A stretch of 64,000 nt of DNA from Methylococcus sp. EFPC2 (GTDB taxonomy: Bacteria; Pseudomonadota; Gammaproteobacteria; Methylococcales; Methylococcaceae). Made by a program: the position numbers and the translations under genes. The DNA lies in the NCBI RefSeq assembly GCF_016925495.1, contig NZ_CP070491.1, forward strand, positions 3,286,001-3,350,000. The letters run 5' to 3'. Below, piece by piece: positions 18,419 to 28,712 of this stretch. The notes beneath the pieces were generated by a model, which saw only the letters and a program-made list of their open reading frames with translations, made no database searches and was not told the DNA's origin. Positions within the stretch are counted from its first letter, which is position 1. Each line of letters opens with the position of its first letter.

Positions 18419-18883
18419 ATGAGAAGAGCGTTTGGCGCCATGATACTGTCATTAGCTGCATCTGCTTCTTTTGCGGCTGATACAGATATTATCTCCGCAG
18501 AAGCCCCGGAAGCCATCTTGGATATTGCGAAAGGCTTCGGTAGCGCGTCCTTGGAAAAAGACAGTGAAGGCGACCCTAGAATCGTCGGACGAATCGAAGG
18601 AACCAAGTATCAAATATCATTTTATGGCTGCAGCAAAGGCTCTCAGTGTGACGACATTCAGTTTGGTGCAGGCTGGTCCGGCGCCAAAGTTAGCGAAGAT
18701 AAAATTAATAATTGGAATCTAACAAGACGGTATGGCAATGCATATTCCGATAGTGACGGGGATGTGAACTTGAAAATGACAGCCAATATCGACTATGGGG
18801 TAACCAAGCGCAACCTCGAAGATACGTTTGATTGGTGGGTTAAAGCTCTTCAAGGGTTTAAAAAAGACGTGCTGAAGCAATAG
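18419..18883 (+). CDS. Exported YbjN-domain protein
   Basis: 154 residues with a signal peptide ending ASFAA-D at about residue 20. The mature part matches the YbjN family pattern: an N-terminal helix (EAILDIAKGFG), DPRIVGRIEGTKYQISFYGC, then NLTRRYGNAYSDSDGDVNLKMT and a final helix. Two Cys (about 71 and 78) may form a disulfide in the periplasm. The family is described as putative sensory or stress-regulatory proteins with a type III chaperone-like fold; biochemical function is unknown. GAGGAA precedes the ATG. The gene is AT-richer than the flanking core genes. Confidence 0.8.
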   Translation: MRRAFGAMILSLAASASFAADTDIISAEAPEAILDIAKGFGSASLEKDSEGDPRIVGRIEGTKYQISFYGCSKGSQCDDIQFGAGWSGAKVSEDKINNWNLTRRYGNAYSDSDGDVNLKMTANIDYGVTKRNLEDTFDWWVKALQGFKKDVLKQ

Positions 18884-19193
18884 GAAGGGAAACAAGCCGC
18901 GGCACCGAAGGGTTACGCCGGGATTATTGATAGGAATTGTGCAATGACGCGTGCTTCGAGCCCTAAATGGGCGGGTCGCCCAACGGGGCATCGCCCGCGA
19001 CCGCCATGCAAGGGAATTTGATACCGGGTTTTCGACTGACCGGGCTCCGAGCGGTATCGATTTTCAAACCGCGAATACCCGGACCGGTTCAAACCTCACG
19101 CCCATAAAAAAACCCGGGGATGACCTTGCGGCACATCGCCCGGGCTCTTCAATCGAAGAAGCGGGAAGCTTGCGCTTCCCGCTCGGTTCGGCA
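18884..19193. other. Convergent intergenic region
   Basis: 310 bp between the YbjN-like gene and the convergent hxlB. It holds a GCGGGAAGC/GCTTCCCGC hairpin (19161-19182) directly after hxlB and the hxlB-side terminator at 19105-19146. No gene seen. Confidence 0.55.
19105..19146 (-). terminator. Intrinsic terminator of the hxlA-hxlB unit
   Basis: Read on the minus strand, a CCCGGG-based stem with an extension GATG/CATC is followed by seven T residues (complement of A-run 19106-19112). It lies about 50 bp past the hxlB stop. Confidence 0.75.
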
Positions 19194-19727
19194 CTACTCC
19201 AGATTGGCGTGCCGGGTCCGCATTTCTTCTTCCGGAATTCCCTTCTCGTGGATGATGTGCGAGACCGTTGCTTCCAGCAGGAACAACGTGGACAGTTCGA
19301 AGGTCGTGCCCATGGGCATGCCGACCACCTTGCTGTACAACTCCGGCGTTCCGATCTGGAACGTCGTATCCGCCAAATCGCCCAACGTAGAACTGCTCTT
19401 GGTGGAAATCAGAGCAATCTTCGCACCTTGCTCCTTGGCTTTCTTGGTAAAGGCCAGCATGGTTTCGGTCTCGCCGGAACCCGAGATGACGATGAACAAA
19501 TCGCCTTCACGGATGCTGGGAGTCACGATTTCGCCGACGACGAATACTTCGTATCCGCCGTGCATCAAACGCATCGCGAAGAATCTCGCAACGAGACCCG
19601 AACGACCGGCTCCGGCCACGAAGATGCGCTTGGCCCCATCGAGTATCTGGGTCAGCTGCGCGTCGTAGGTGTCGGGGGTCGCGGCGAGTATGCCGGAAAT
19701 CTTATCGAAGATAAGCTTCTGGTGCAT
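19194..19727 (-). CDS. hxlB: 6-phospho-3-hexuloisomerase
   Basis: 177 residues with a single SIS (sugar isomerase) domain. RIFVAGAGRSGLVARFFAMRL and VVGEIVTPSIREGDLFIVISGSGET are the phosphosugar-binding segments, and the C-terminal HIIHEKGIPEEEM is typical of hexuloisomerases. It converts 3-hexulose 6-phosphate to fructose 6-phosphate, the second step of formaldehyde fixation in the ribulose monophosphate pathway. It lies 11 bp after hxlA on the same strand and is followed by a strong terminator. The pair is diagnostic for a RuMP methylotroph in this genomic setting. Confidence 0.95.
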   Translation of the reverse strand: MHQKLIFDKISGILAATPDTYDAQLTQILDGAKRIFVAGAGRSGLVARFFAMRLMHGGYEVFVVGEIVTPSIREGDLFIVISGSGETETMLAFTKKAKEQGAKIALISTKSSSTLGDLADTTFQIGTPELYSKVVGMPMGTTFELSTLFLLEATVSHIIHEKGIPEEEMRTRHANLE

Positions 19728-19738
19728 TTGACCTTACC

Positions 19739-20380
19739 TTACAGGGCGTCAACCAGACCGCGGATTTCCTTGGCAGCGGCGGCAGGAGAAGCCGCACCGT
19801 AGATGGCTGCGCCGACTACGACGATGCCTGCACCGGCGCGAGCAACCTGCTGAACGGTAGACTGGTTGATACCGCCGGCTACCGACACGGTTGCACCCAG
19901 GTTCAGGTTCAGGATGCCTTGCAGGTCGGCGAACGGGGTGTGGCCGGCAGCCTGTGCGTCCAGACCGGTGTGTACGCCCAGGATGTGAGCGCCGGCAGCA
20001 ACGCCTTCGCGAGCCAGGGCAGCCTTGTCCGGAACGTTGATCAGGTCGATCTGAGTCTGCTTGCCGTAAGCATTGGCAGCTTCGATCACACCCTTGATGG
20101 TGGCGATACCGGCGACGCCCAGCACGGTGACGATGTCTGCGCCAGCGTTATAGAACGGCTTGGCTTCGTACAGACCGGCATCCATGGTCTTCAGGTCGAC
20201 CAGGACCTTATTGCGCGGGTGAGCGGCCTTCAGAGCCTTGACCAGGCCGATGCCATTGAACTTGATGGACGGGGTACCGATTTCGAGAATGTCGACATAA
20301 GGAGCCACGGAAGCGGCCAGTTTCAGGGTCTGTTCGAAATCCAGGGTGTCCAAAGCGACTTGAATTAGGGGCTTAGCCAT
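19739..20380 (-). CDS. hxlA: 3-hexulose-6-phosphate synthase
   Basis: 213 residues, an orotidine-5'-phosphate-decarboxylase-fold enzyme. QVALDTLDFEQTL at the start, LVDLKTMDAG (the metal and phosphate-site Asp-x-Lys-x-x-Asp motif) and VSVAGGINQSTV near the end are family hallmarks. It joins formaldehyde to ribulose 5-phosphate, the entry step of carbon assimilation from methane. GGAGGA at 20387-20392 sits six bases before the ATG. The 153 bp up to polA should carry its promoter; I found no confident -35/-10 pair. Codon use is strongly biased, as expected for an abundant enzyme. Confidence 0.96.
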   Translation of the reverse strand: MAKPLIQVALDTLDFEQTLKLAASVAPYVDILEIGTPSIKFNGIGLVKALKAAHPRNKVLVDLKTMDAGLYEAKPFYNAGADIVTVLGVAGIATIKGVIEAANAYGKQTQIDLINVPDKAALAREGVAAGAHILGVHTGLDAQAAGHTPFADLQGILNLNLGATVSVAGGINQSTVQQVARAGAGIVVVGAAIYGAASPAAAAKEIRGLVDAL

Positions 20381-20533
20381 GATGCGTCCTCCGAAAGGTT
20401 ATTCAGTAATTACGAGGTGCGATGCATTGTTGTTATGCTTCGGCGCGCGAATGTACGGTACAAGCAGGCCCGATGTCAACGCCGGAGAAACACTCTATGA
20501 GCGGCAGAGCGACCTTTTGTTCGCCCGCTTCAC

Positions 20534-23257
20534 TCAGTGGGCTTCGCCCCAATTATCGCCCGTTCCGACCTCGACGATCAGGGGCACCGCCAGGTCGGCC
20601 GCGGCCTCCATCCGCTGTCTTATCGCGGCGGCGCCCTCCTGCAGATAGTCCTCCCGGACTTCGAACACCAGTTCATCGTGCACCTGCATGATCATCCGGA
20701 CCGGTGGATGCTCCGATTCTATCCAGCGGTCGACGGAAATCATCGCCCGCTTGATGATGTCCGCCGCCGTCCCCTGCATGGGCGCGTTGATGGCGGTGCG
20801 CTCGGCATATTGCCGGCGCTGGCCGTTCTTGGCGTTGATGTCCGGCACGTAGAGCCTGCGGCCGAACAGGGTTTCCACGTAGCCGCGCTGGCGTGCCGTT
20901 TCCCGGCTGTGGTCCATGTAGGCCTGGACACCCGGATAACGCCGGAAATACAGATCTATATAGAGTTGCGCCCGCTCTCGCCCCACACCCAGTTGCTTGG
21001 CGAGTCCGAAGGCGGACATGCCGTAGATCAGCCCGAAGTTGATGGCCTTGGCGGCACGGCGCTGATCGGCCGTGACGTTTTCCGGCGCGGTCTCAAACAC
21101 TTCCGCGGCAGTCGCTCGATGGATATCTTCGCCCTGGGCGAAAGCCTGAAGCAGGCTCTGGTCGCCGGACAGATGAGCCATGATGCGCAGTTCGATCTGC
21201 GAGTAGTCGGCGGCCAGCAGCTTATAGCCCGGCGGCGCGATGAAAGCCTGGCGGATCTTGCGGCCCTCGTCGCTCCTCACCGGGATGTTCTGCAGATTGG
21301 GATCGGATGAAGACAAGCGCCCGGTGGCCGCCACCGCCTGGTGATAAGAGGTATGCACCCGGCCGGTCCTGGGATTGAGCTGCTCGGGCAGGCGGTCGCA
21401 ATAAGTGGACCTGAGCTTGGAGATGGCCCGGTGCTCCAGGATCAAACGGGGCAGGTCGTAGATTTCCGCCAGTTCCTGCAACACCGACTCATCCGTCGAA
21501 GGCTGGCCCTTGGGCGTCTTCTTCACCACCGGCAGATTCATCTTGTCGTACAAAATGGTCTGGATCTGCTTGGGCGAACCCAGGTTGAAAGGCTGGCCGG
21601 CTTCGTCGTGGGCGGCCTTCTCGAGCTCGCGCATGCGCGCGGCCAACAAGTCACTCTGCTCGGCCAGCTTGAACACGTCGACCAGTACGCCGGTGCGCTC
21701 CATGCGCGAGAGCACGGGCACCAGGGGTATTTCGACCTCCTCGTACAAAGCCTTCAAGCTGGGCTCGGCTTCCAGCAAAGGCCAGAGATGCTGGTGCAGA
21801 CGCAGGGTGATGTCGGCATCCTCGGCGGCATAGGCCGTGGCCGCTTCGATGTCCACCTGGGCGAACGGTATCTGCTTGGCGCCCTTGCCGGCCACGTCTT
21901 CGTAATGAATGGTCTGCTCCTTGAGATAATGAGCCGCCAGCGAATCCATGTCATGTCGCGTCGCGGTGCTGTCCAGCACATAGGACTCCAGCATGGTGTC
22001 GTGGCGTATACCGCGCAGTTCGATGCCGTGGTTGGCCAGCACGTTGGCGTCGTATTTCAGATGCTGGCCCAGCTTGGCGCGCTCGGGGTCTTCCAGTAGC
22101 GGCCTGAGCTTTTCCAGCACCGCCTCGCGGTTCAATTGGTCCGGCACGCCGGGGTAGTCGTGCTTCAGGGGGACATAGGCCGCCTCGCCCGGCTCAATGG
22201 CGAATGAGAGTCCGACGATCTCCGCGCGGGAATAATCGAGCGCCGTGGTTTCGGTATCGAAGGCGAAGAGCTCGGCATTCTCCAGACGCGCCAGCCAGCG
22301 GCGCAGATCCGCTTCCGTAGCCACGGTCTCGTAGCGTCGTTCGGTGGCCTTGGGCGGGTCGGAGGCCACCGCGGCCGCGGGCGCTGGCGCGCCGCCCGTG
22401 CCTTCGAGCTGCTTGAGCCAGGAATTGAACTCCAGGCGTTGCAGCAGTTCCTTCAGGCGCGCCGGGTCAGGAGTCGCCACGACCAGCTGGTCGGGCGCCA
22501 CATCCAGCTCCACGTCGCATTTGATGGTCGCCAGTTCGCGCGACAAGGGTATGCTAGCCAGGCTCGCCCGCAGACTCTCGCCTATCTTGCCGCCGACCTC
22601 GTCCGCCCGCGCCATCAGCTCGTCCAGGCTGCCGAAGTCGGCAAGCCATTTCGCCGCGGTCTTGGGGCCGCATTTGGGCACACCGGGGATGTTGTCCGCC
22701 GTGTCGCCGACCAGGGCCAGATAGTCGACGATGCGCTCCGGCGGCACGCCGAATTTCTCGTTCACCCTGGCAATGTCCATGCGCGTGTTGTTCATAGTGT
22801 TTTCCAGCACCACGCGCTCGTTCACCAACTGCGCCATGTCCTTGTCGCCGGTGGAGATCACTACGCTGAAGCCTTGCTCCAGCGCGCGATGGGTCAGGGT
22901 ACCGATCACGTCGTCCGCTTCCACGCCGCTTTCCATCAACAACGGGAAGCCCATGGTCCTGACCAGTTCGTGCAGCGGCGCGATCTGCGCGCGCAGATCG
23001 TCCGGCATGGGCGGGCGGTGTGCCTTGTAGTGCTCGTAGGCCTCGTCGCGGAAGGTCTTGCCCGGCGCATCGAACACCACGGCTACGTGCGCTTGCGGAT
23101 ATTCCGACAGCAGGCGTCGCAGCATGTTGGCCACGCCGACGACCGCCCCCACCGGCTCGCCGCGCGAATTGGTCAAAGGCGGCAAGGCGTGGAAGGCCCG
23201 ATAGAGAAAGGACGAGCCGTCGACGAGAACCAGGGTTTTATCCGGGGAGGTAGACAT
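20534..23257 (-). CDS. polA: DNA polymerase I
   Basis: 907 residues with all three domains: the 5'-3' exonuclease (LVLVDGSSFLYRAFHA, then ISTGDKDMAQLV), the 3'-5' proofreading domain with its first acidic motif intact (FAFDTETTALDY), and the polymerase domain. Polymerase signatures include YSQIELRIMAH (motif A), RRAAKAINFGLIYGMSAFGL (motif B) and MQVHDELVFE (motif C). Roles are Okazaki fragment processing and repair. It is divergent from rpe, with 170 bp between the two starts. Confidence 0.97.
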   Translation of the reverse strand: MSTSPDKTLVLVDGSSFLYRAFHALPPLTNSRGEPVGAVVGVANMLRRLLSEYPQAHVAVVFDAPGKTFRDEAYEHYKAHRPPMPDDLRAQIAPLHELVRTMGFPLLMESGVEADDVIGTLTHRALEQGFSVVISTGDKDMAQLVNERVVLENTMNNTRMDIARVNEKFGVPPERIVDYLALVGDTADNIPGVPKCGPKTAAKWLADFGSLDELMARADEVGGKIGESLRASLASIPLSRELATIKCDVELDVAPDQLVVATPDPARLKELLQRLEFNSWLKQLEGTGGAPAPAAAVASDPPKATERRYETVATEADLRRWLARLENAELFAFDTETTALDYSRAEIVGLSFAIEPGEAAYVPLKHDYPGVPDQLNREAVLEKLRPLLEDPERAKLGQHLKYDANVLANHGIELRGIRHDTMLESYVLDSTATRHDMDSLAAHYLKEQTIHYEDVAGKGAKQIPFAQVDIEAATAYAAEDADITLRLHQHLWPLLEAEPSLKALYEEVEIPLVPVLSRMERTGVLVDVFKLAEQSDLLAARMRELEKAAHDEAGQPFNLGSPKQIQTILYDKMNLPVVKKTPKGQPSTDESVLQELAEIYDLPRLILEHRAISKLRSTYCDRLPEQLNPRTGRVHTSYHQAVAATGRLSSSDPNLQNIPVRSDEGRKIRQAFIAPPGYKLLAADYSQIELRIMAHLSGDQSLLQAFAQGEDIHRATAAEVFETAPENVTADQRRAAKAINFGLIYGMSAFGLAKQLGVGRERAQLYIDLYFRRYPGVQAYMDHSRETARQRGYVETLFGRRLYVPDINAKNGQRRQYAERTAINAPMQGTAADIIKRAMISVDRWIESEHPPVRMIMQVHDELVFEVREDYLQEGAAAIRQRMEAAADLAVPLIVEVGTGDNWGEAH

Positions 23258-23427
23258 GGTGTTCCGGGAATGAAAGTCGGGAAAGAGCCCGGGCGCTTGC
23301 TTGCCCGCGGCTTGCGTAAAGTGTGAAAATACCGGCCCCGCGCGGCACTATCAAGGCCCGGCGGATCAGGCCGACAGCCGAAACGGCCGACGACGAACCG
23401 TATCAGACCCCTAGCGAGCATGAACCG

Positions 23428-24120
23428 ATGAACGATTTTTGGATTGCCCCTTCCATCCTGTCCGCCGACTTCGCCCGCCTCGGCGAGGAAGTTCAGAACG
23501 TCTTGAAGGCCGGCGCGGACATCGTGCATTTCGACGTGATGGACAACCATTACGTGCCCAACCTGACCATAGGCCCGCTGGTCTGCGAAGCCTTGCGCAA
23601 GCACGGCGTCACCGCGCCCATCGACGTGCACCTGATGGTCAAGCCGGTGGACCGCATCATCCCGGACTTCGTCAAGGCCGGCGCAAGCATCATCACCTTC
23701 CACCCGGAAGCCAGCGAACACGTCGACCGTAGCCTGCAGTTGATCAAGGACAGCGGCGTGCAGGCCGGCTTGGTGTTCAACCCGGCCACCCCGCTGCACT
23801 ACCTGGACCACGTGCTGGACAAGCTGGACATCATCCTGCTGATGTCGGTCAACCCCGGCTTCGGCGGGCAGAAGTTCATCCCTTACGTGCTCGACAAGGC
23901 GCGTGAAGTCAGCAAGCGCATCAAGGCGTCCGGCCGCAACATCCGCCTGGAAATCGACGGCGGCGTCGGTCCTGCCAATATCCGTGAAGTCGCCGAAGCC
24001 GGCGTCGACACCTTCGTGGCCGGCTCGGCGGTATTCGGCGCCGGCAAGGACAGCGATCCCAACCGCTACGACTCCATCATCAAGTCGCTGCGCGACGAAC
24101 TGGCCCAGGCCAAGCGCTAA
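23428..24120 (+). CDS. rpe: Ribulose-phosphate 3-epimerase
   Basis: 230 residues from ATG 23428, the start that matches family length. The enzyme interconverts ribulose 5-phosphate and xylulose 5-phosphate. [57 protein letters not shown] and LEIDGGV are all family signatures, including the metal-binding His and Asp residues. In this organism it serves both regeneration of the formaldehyde acceptor and the Calvin cycle. gph starts 5 bp downstream. Confidence 0.96.
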   Translation: MNDFWIAPSILSADFARLGEEVQNVLKAGADIVHFDVMDNHYVPNLTIGPLVCEALRKHGVTAPIDVHLMVKPVDRIIPDFVKAGASIITFHPEASEHVDRSLQLIKDSGVQAGLVFNPATPLHYLDHVLDKLDIILLMSVNPGFGGQKFIPYVLDKAREVSKRIKASGRNIRLEIDGGVGPANIREVAEAGVDTFVAGSAVFGAGKDSDPNRYDSIIKSLRDELAQAKR

Positions 24121-24125
24121 GACAG

Positions 24126-24809
24126 ATGACGCTCGTCCGCCCCGAACTGATCGTCTTCGATCTCGACGGCACCCTGGTCGACAGCGCGCCCGATCTGGCC
24201 TACAGCCTGGATACGCTGCTGGCCGAACTGGGGCGGGCGCCGGCCGGCGTGGAGCGGGTGCGCGGCTGGATAGGCAACGGCGTCGCCATGCTGGTGAAGC
24301 GCGGCCTGACCTTCGAGATGTGGCCGGAAGGCGAACCCGAAGGCTTCGCCGAGGCCTTGCCGCGTTTCATGGCCATCTACGCGGACAATCTGTGCGAGCG
24401 CAGCAAACTTTATCCGGGCGTGCTGGAGGGGATCCGGGCGCTGAAAGCCGAAGGCTACAAGCTGGCCTGCCTCACCAACAAGCACTCAGACTTCACCGAG
24501 CCACTGCTGGAAAAGCTGGGCGTCGCGCAGGAGCTGGATTACATCGGCTGTGGCAATCAGTTCGAGAAGCACAAACCGCACCCGGAACCCTTGCTCAAGA
24601 CCGCCGAGCGTTTCGGCGTGCGGCCTGAGCATTGTTTGATGGTGGGCGACTCGGAAAACGATGTCGAAGCCGCGCGCGCCGCGGGTTACGCCATCGTCTG
24701 CCTACCTTACGGCTACCGGCGCTGCGCGGACGCGCAAGACCTCAAAGCCGACGCGCTGATCGACTCGATCGCCGACCTGCCGGGCCTCCTCGTCAAGCAG
24801 GCGGCATGA
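24126..24809 (+). CDS. gph: Phosphoglycolate phosphatase
   Basis: 227 residues, HAD superfamily. The nucleophile motif is FDLDGTLVDSAPDL. LACLTNKHSDFTEPLL supplies motif II, KPHPEPLL the conserved Lys, and MVGDSENDVEAARAAG the terminal Asp pair. It dephosphorylates 2-phosphoglycolate, the product of Rubisco oxygenation, and of some DNA repair. The rpe-gph-trpEGDC order is common in gammaproteobacteria and here fits a Rubisco-bearing methanotroph. Confidence 0.93.
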   Translation: MTLVRPELIVFDLDGTLVDSAPDLAYSLDTLLAELGRAPAGVERVRGWIGNGVAMLVKRGLTFEMWPEGEPEGFAEALPRFMAIYADNLCERSKLYPGVLEGIRALKAEGYKLACLTNKHSDFTEPLLEKLGVAQELDYIGCGNQFEKHKPHPEPLLKTAERFGVRPEHCLMVGDSENDVEAARAAGYAIVCLPYGYRRCADAQDLKADALIDSIADLPGLLVKQAA

Positions 24810-24852
24810 TGGACATGACCACTCTAAGGGAACGATGGCGTCTTCAGAACCT

Positions 24853-24920
24853 GTAGCTTGGGTTAGGCCGTAACCCGACGAACGGCCTCCTCGTTGGGTT
24901 AAGCGTACGCTGAACCCACC
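24853..24920. repeat. GGGTTA-type intergenic repeat
   Basis: Alternating GGGTTA and TAACCC/TGAACCC arms can form nested hairpins between gph and trpE. A related element sits between trpG and trpD (27021-27104). Palindromic repeats of this kind are dispersed in many proteobacterial genomes. Confidence 0.55.
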
Positions 24921-24947
24921 CCGCACAGACTTTAGACTTTGAAGACC

Positions 24948-26431
<1,484 letters not shown>

Positions 26432-26435
<4 letters not shown>

Positions 26436-27019
26436 GCGCCCGCGTGCTGATGATCGACAATTACGATTCCTTCACCTACAACCTGGTGCAATACCTGGCC
26501 GAACTGGGCGCCGAGGTCGAGGTGGTGCGCAACGACCAGATCGCCGTCGAGGAGATCGAGAAGATCAATCCGGACAAGATCGTCATCTCGCCCGGTCCCT
26601 GCACACCCAAGGAAGCGGGCATTTCGGTGGAAACCATACATCGCTATGCCGGGCGTTATCCCATACTGGGGGTCTGCCTGGGACATCAGAGCATAGGCCA
26701 TGCCTTCGGCGGGCACGTCATCCACGCCAAGTCCATCATGCACGGCAAGACTTCGCTGGTGCGACACAAGGACCAGGGCGTGTTCGCGGGACTCAAGAAC
26801 CCGCTGCAAGTCACCCGCTACCATTCGCTGGTGATCGAACACGCCACGCTGCCCGATTGTCTGGAAATCACCGCCTGGACCGAAGACGAAAACGGCGGCT
26901 TCGATGAGATCATGGGCGTGCGCCACAAGACCCTGGCCGTCGAGGGCGTGCAATTCCACCCCGAGTCCATCATGACCGAACAGGGACACGAGTTGTTGAG
27001 GAATTTCCTCGTCGCCTAA
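26432..27019 (+). CDS. trpG: Anthranilate synthase component II (glutamine amidotransferase)
   Basis: 195 residues, class I glutamine amidotransferase. [16 protein letters not shown] at the start, the catalytic Cys in [13 protein letters not shown] and the catalytic His/Glu in FHPESI are all present. It supplies ammonia from glutamine to TrpE, and in many bacteria also to PabB. The ATG lies inside the trpE stop (ATGA). It is separate from trpD rather than fused. Confidence 0.95.
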
Positions 27020-27020
27020 T

Positions 27021-27104
27021 GTAGGTCGGGTTAGCGGCGTCATCGCGTAACCCGGCCTATCCCGCATGTCGCCGGGTTACGCCCTCGCAGGCTGACCCGA
27101 CCCA
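27021..27104. repeat. GGGTTA-type intergenic repeat
   Basis: Starts GTAGGTCGGGTTAGC and ends GCTGACCCGACC, with inner GCGTAACCCGGC and GCCGGGTTACGC arms. It can fold as nested hairpins between trpG and trpD and is the same family as 24853-24920. Confidence 0.6.
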
Positions 27105-27128
27105 CGAAAAAACCCGAAACCCAGCCCC

Positions 27129-28148
27129 ATGAACCTCCCCGCCGCCCTCAACCATCTGCTCAACGGCCAGGATCTCGAGCCCGTGCAGATGAAAGCCTTG
27201 ATGCTCGGTATCATGAGCGGCAAAGCCACGCCGGCGCAGATCGGCGCATTCCTGATCGCACTGCGCGCCAAGGGCGAGACGGTGGACGAGGTCGCCGCCG
27301 CCGCCGAGGTGCTGCGCGAGCTTTCGACCAAGGTGCATGTCAACGGCGAACACGTCATCGACACCTGCGGTACCGGCGGCGACGGCGCCCATACCTTCAA
27401 CATCTCCACCGCCGCCGCCTTCGTGGTGGCGGCCGCCGGCGGCAAGGTGGCCAAGCACGGCGGTCGCTCGGTTTCCAGCAGCACCGGCAGCGCGGACGTG
27501 CTGGAAGCGGCCGGCGTCAATCTGGATCTGACACCCGAACAGGTCGGGCAGTGCATCGATAAGATCGGCATCGGCTTCCTGTTCGCCCAACGCCACCATG
27601 GCGCGATGAAACACGCCGTCGGTCCCCGCAGGGAACTAGGCGTGCGCACCCTGTTCAACCTGCTCGGCCCGCTCACCAACCCGGCCGGCGCGCCCAACCA
27701 ACTGCTCGGCGTGTTTGCACGCTTATGGGTGGAGCCCATGGCCCGCGTGCTGCAAAAGCTCGGCAGCAAACATGTGCTGGTCGTCCACGCGGAAGACGGA
27801 CTCGACGAGATCAGCATCGCCTCGCCTACCTACGTGGCCGAACTGAAAAACGGCAAGGTCGAGACCTACACCCTCACACCCGAGCAGTTCGGCGTCGCCC
27901 GCACGCCGCTGGCTGCGCTGGCAGTGGACAGTGCAGCCGCCAGCCTGGCCATGCTGCGCGGCGTCCTCGACGGCAAGCCGGGACCGGCGCATGATATCGT
28001 GGCACTGAATGCGGGGGCGGCGATATACGCGGCGGACCTGGCGGGTGATCTCGCAGCGGGCGTGCTGCGCGCCCAAGAGGTAATCGCCGACGGCTCGGCC
28101 CGGCGCAAGCTGGATGAACTGATCGCGGTAAGCCAGTCCTTCACGTGA
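27129..28148 (+). CDS. trpD: Anthranilate phosphoribosyltransferase
   Basis: 339 residues. It transfers the phosphoribosyl group of PRPP to anthranilate. [20 protein letters not shown] is the PRPP-binding glycine-rich loop. [39 protein letters not shown] (anthranilate site) and [12 protein letters not shown] complete the family pattern. It is followed not by trpC but by a small ORF and a restriction-modification pair. Confidence 0.96.
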   Translation: MNLPAALNHLLNGQDLEPVQMKALMLGIMSGKATPAQIGAFLIALRAKGETVDEVAAAAEVLRELSTKVHVNGEHVIDTCGTGGDGAHTFNISTAAAFVVAAAGGKVAKHGGRSVSSSTGSADVLEAAGVNLDLTPEQVGQCIDKIGIGFLFAQRHHGAMKHAVGPRRELGVRTLFNLLGPLTNPAGAPNQLLGVFARLWVEPMARVLQKLGSKHVLVVHAEDGLDEISIASPTYVAELKNGKVETYTLTPEQFGVARTPLAALAVDSAAASLAMLRGVLDGKPGPAHDIVALNAGAAIYAADLAGDLAAGVLRAQEVIADGSARRKLDELIAVSQSFT

Positions 28149-28191
28149 TCGCATCACGACTCAAACTGCCGACGGCCGGTTAGGGAGCGAA

Positions 28192-28506
28192 GTGGATCTA
28201 CACATCGACCCGATTAAAGCCAGGATCATGATCGGCAAAATGGTTCTTGTCGGCATCACCCGCCGCGACCGCTCCGACAACGTACTGGGCCTGGAGCAGT
28301 ACTTCGGAATCGTCCTGCGGGTCAATTTGGATGAAGGCTTGGTGATATCCCGCGGAGACACGGGTGAAGAAATGTCTTTGCCTCCCATGCTGGAACGGTA
28401 CGAGGAAGCCGAAAAAGGCGAGTACCAGCTTAAAACCACCGGCTTCGTGGTCAAGGACCCGGATTACCTGGCCACATGGACCGTCTACCCTCCGGTGAAC
28501 CATTGA
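28192..28506 (+). CDS. Small orphan protein between trpD and the R-M genes
   Basis: 104 residues from GTG 28192, with GGGAG a few bases upstream. It is a small, mixed-charge cytoplasmic protein without signal peptide or membrane segment; the first half is beta-rich (MVLVGITRRDR, FGIVLRVNLDEGLVISRG), suggesting a small barrel. Not recognised. It starts 43 bp after trpD and is separated from the restriction gene by 206 bp of repeats. No helix-turn-helix is visible, so it is not an obvious controller protein. Confidence 0.55.
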   Translation: MDLHIDPIKARIMIGKMVLVGITRRDRSDNVLGLEQYFGIVLRVNLDEGLVISRGDTGEEMSLPPMLERYEEAEKGEYQLKTTGFVVKDPDYLATWTVYPPVNH

Positions 28507-28600
28507 AAGCACGGCAGCATCCTGGCCCGGCACGCGGCCGGTGTTGTTTCGGCCCCCCTTCGAGGTTCTCGCCGTTGCGCCGCTTTGCGAGGCCCTCGGT

Positions 28601-28637
28601 TGCCATGAAAGTCGCGAAGCGAACACTTTGGTCTCCC
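28601..28637 (-). repeat. Dispersed 37-bp repeat, inverse of 7327-7363
   Basis: Reverse complement matches 33 of 37 bases of the copy at 7327-7363. It abuts the REP-like element that follows, sharing its last three bases. Confidence 0.75.
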
Positions 28638-28667
28638 TCTCCCACTGGGAGAGGGCAGGGGTGAGGG
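28635..28667 (+). repeat. REP-like GGGAGAGGG/GGGTGAGGG element
   Basis: CCCTCTCCC-ACT-GGGAGAGGG forms a 9-bp perfect hairpin with a short loop, followed by CAGGGGTGAGGG. The same design recurs at 30967-31000, in inverse orientation at 31053-31085, and inside clpV at 46261-46306. Confidence 0.85.
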
Positions 28668-28668
28668 A

Positions 28669-28700
28669 AACAGCTTATGGCGCGAGCGCCATAAGCTGTT
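28669..28700. repeat. 32-bp perfect palindrome
   Basis: Fifteen-base arms (AACAGCTTATGGCGC and its exact complement) separated by GA, lying one base after the REP-like element and 12 bases before the restriction gene start. There is no T-tract. It could act as a transcript-end stabiliser or as an operator for the restriction-modification genes. Confidence 0.75.
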
Positions 28701-28712
28701 AATGGCATACCG

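Noticed and set aside
23323-23427. Longer rpe start 105 bp upstream
   Set aside because: It would add 35 residues that are basic and Pro/Thr-rich, not found in the epimerase family.
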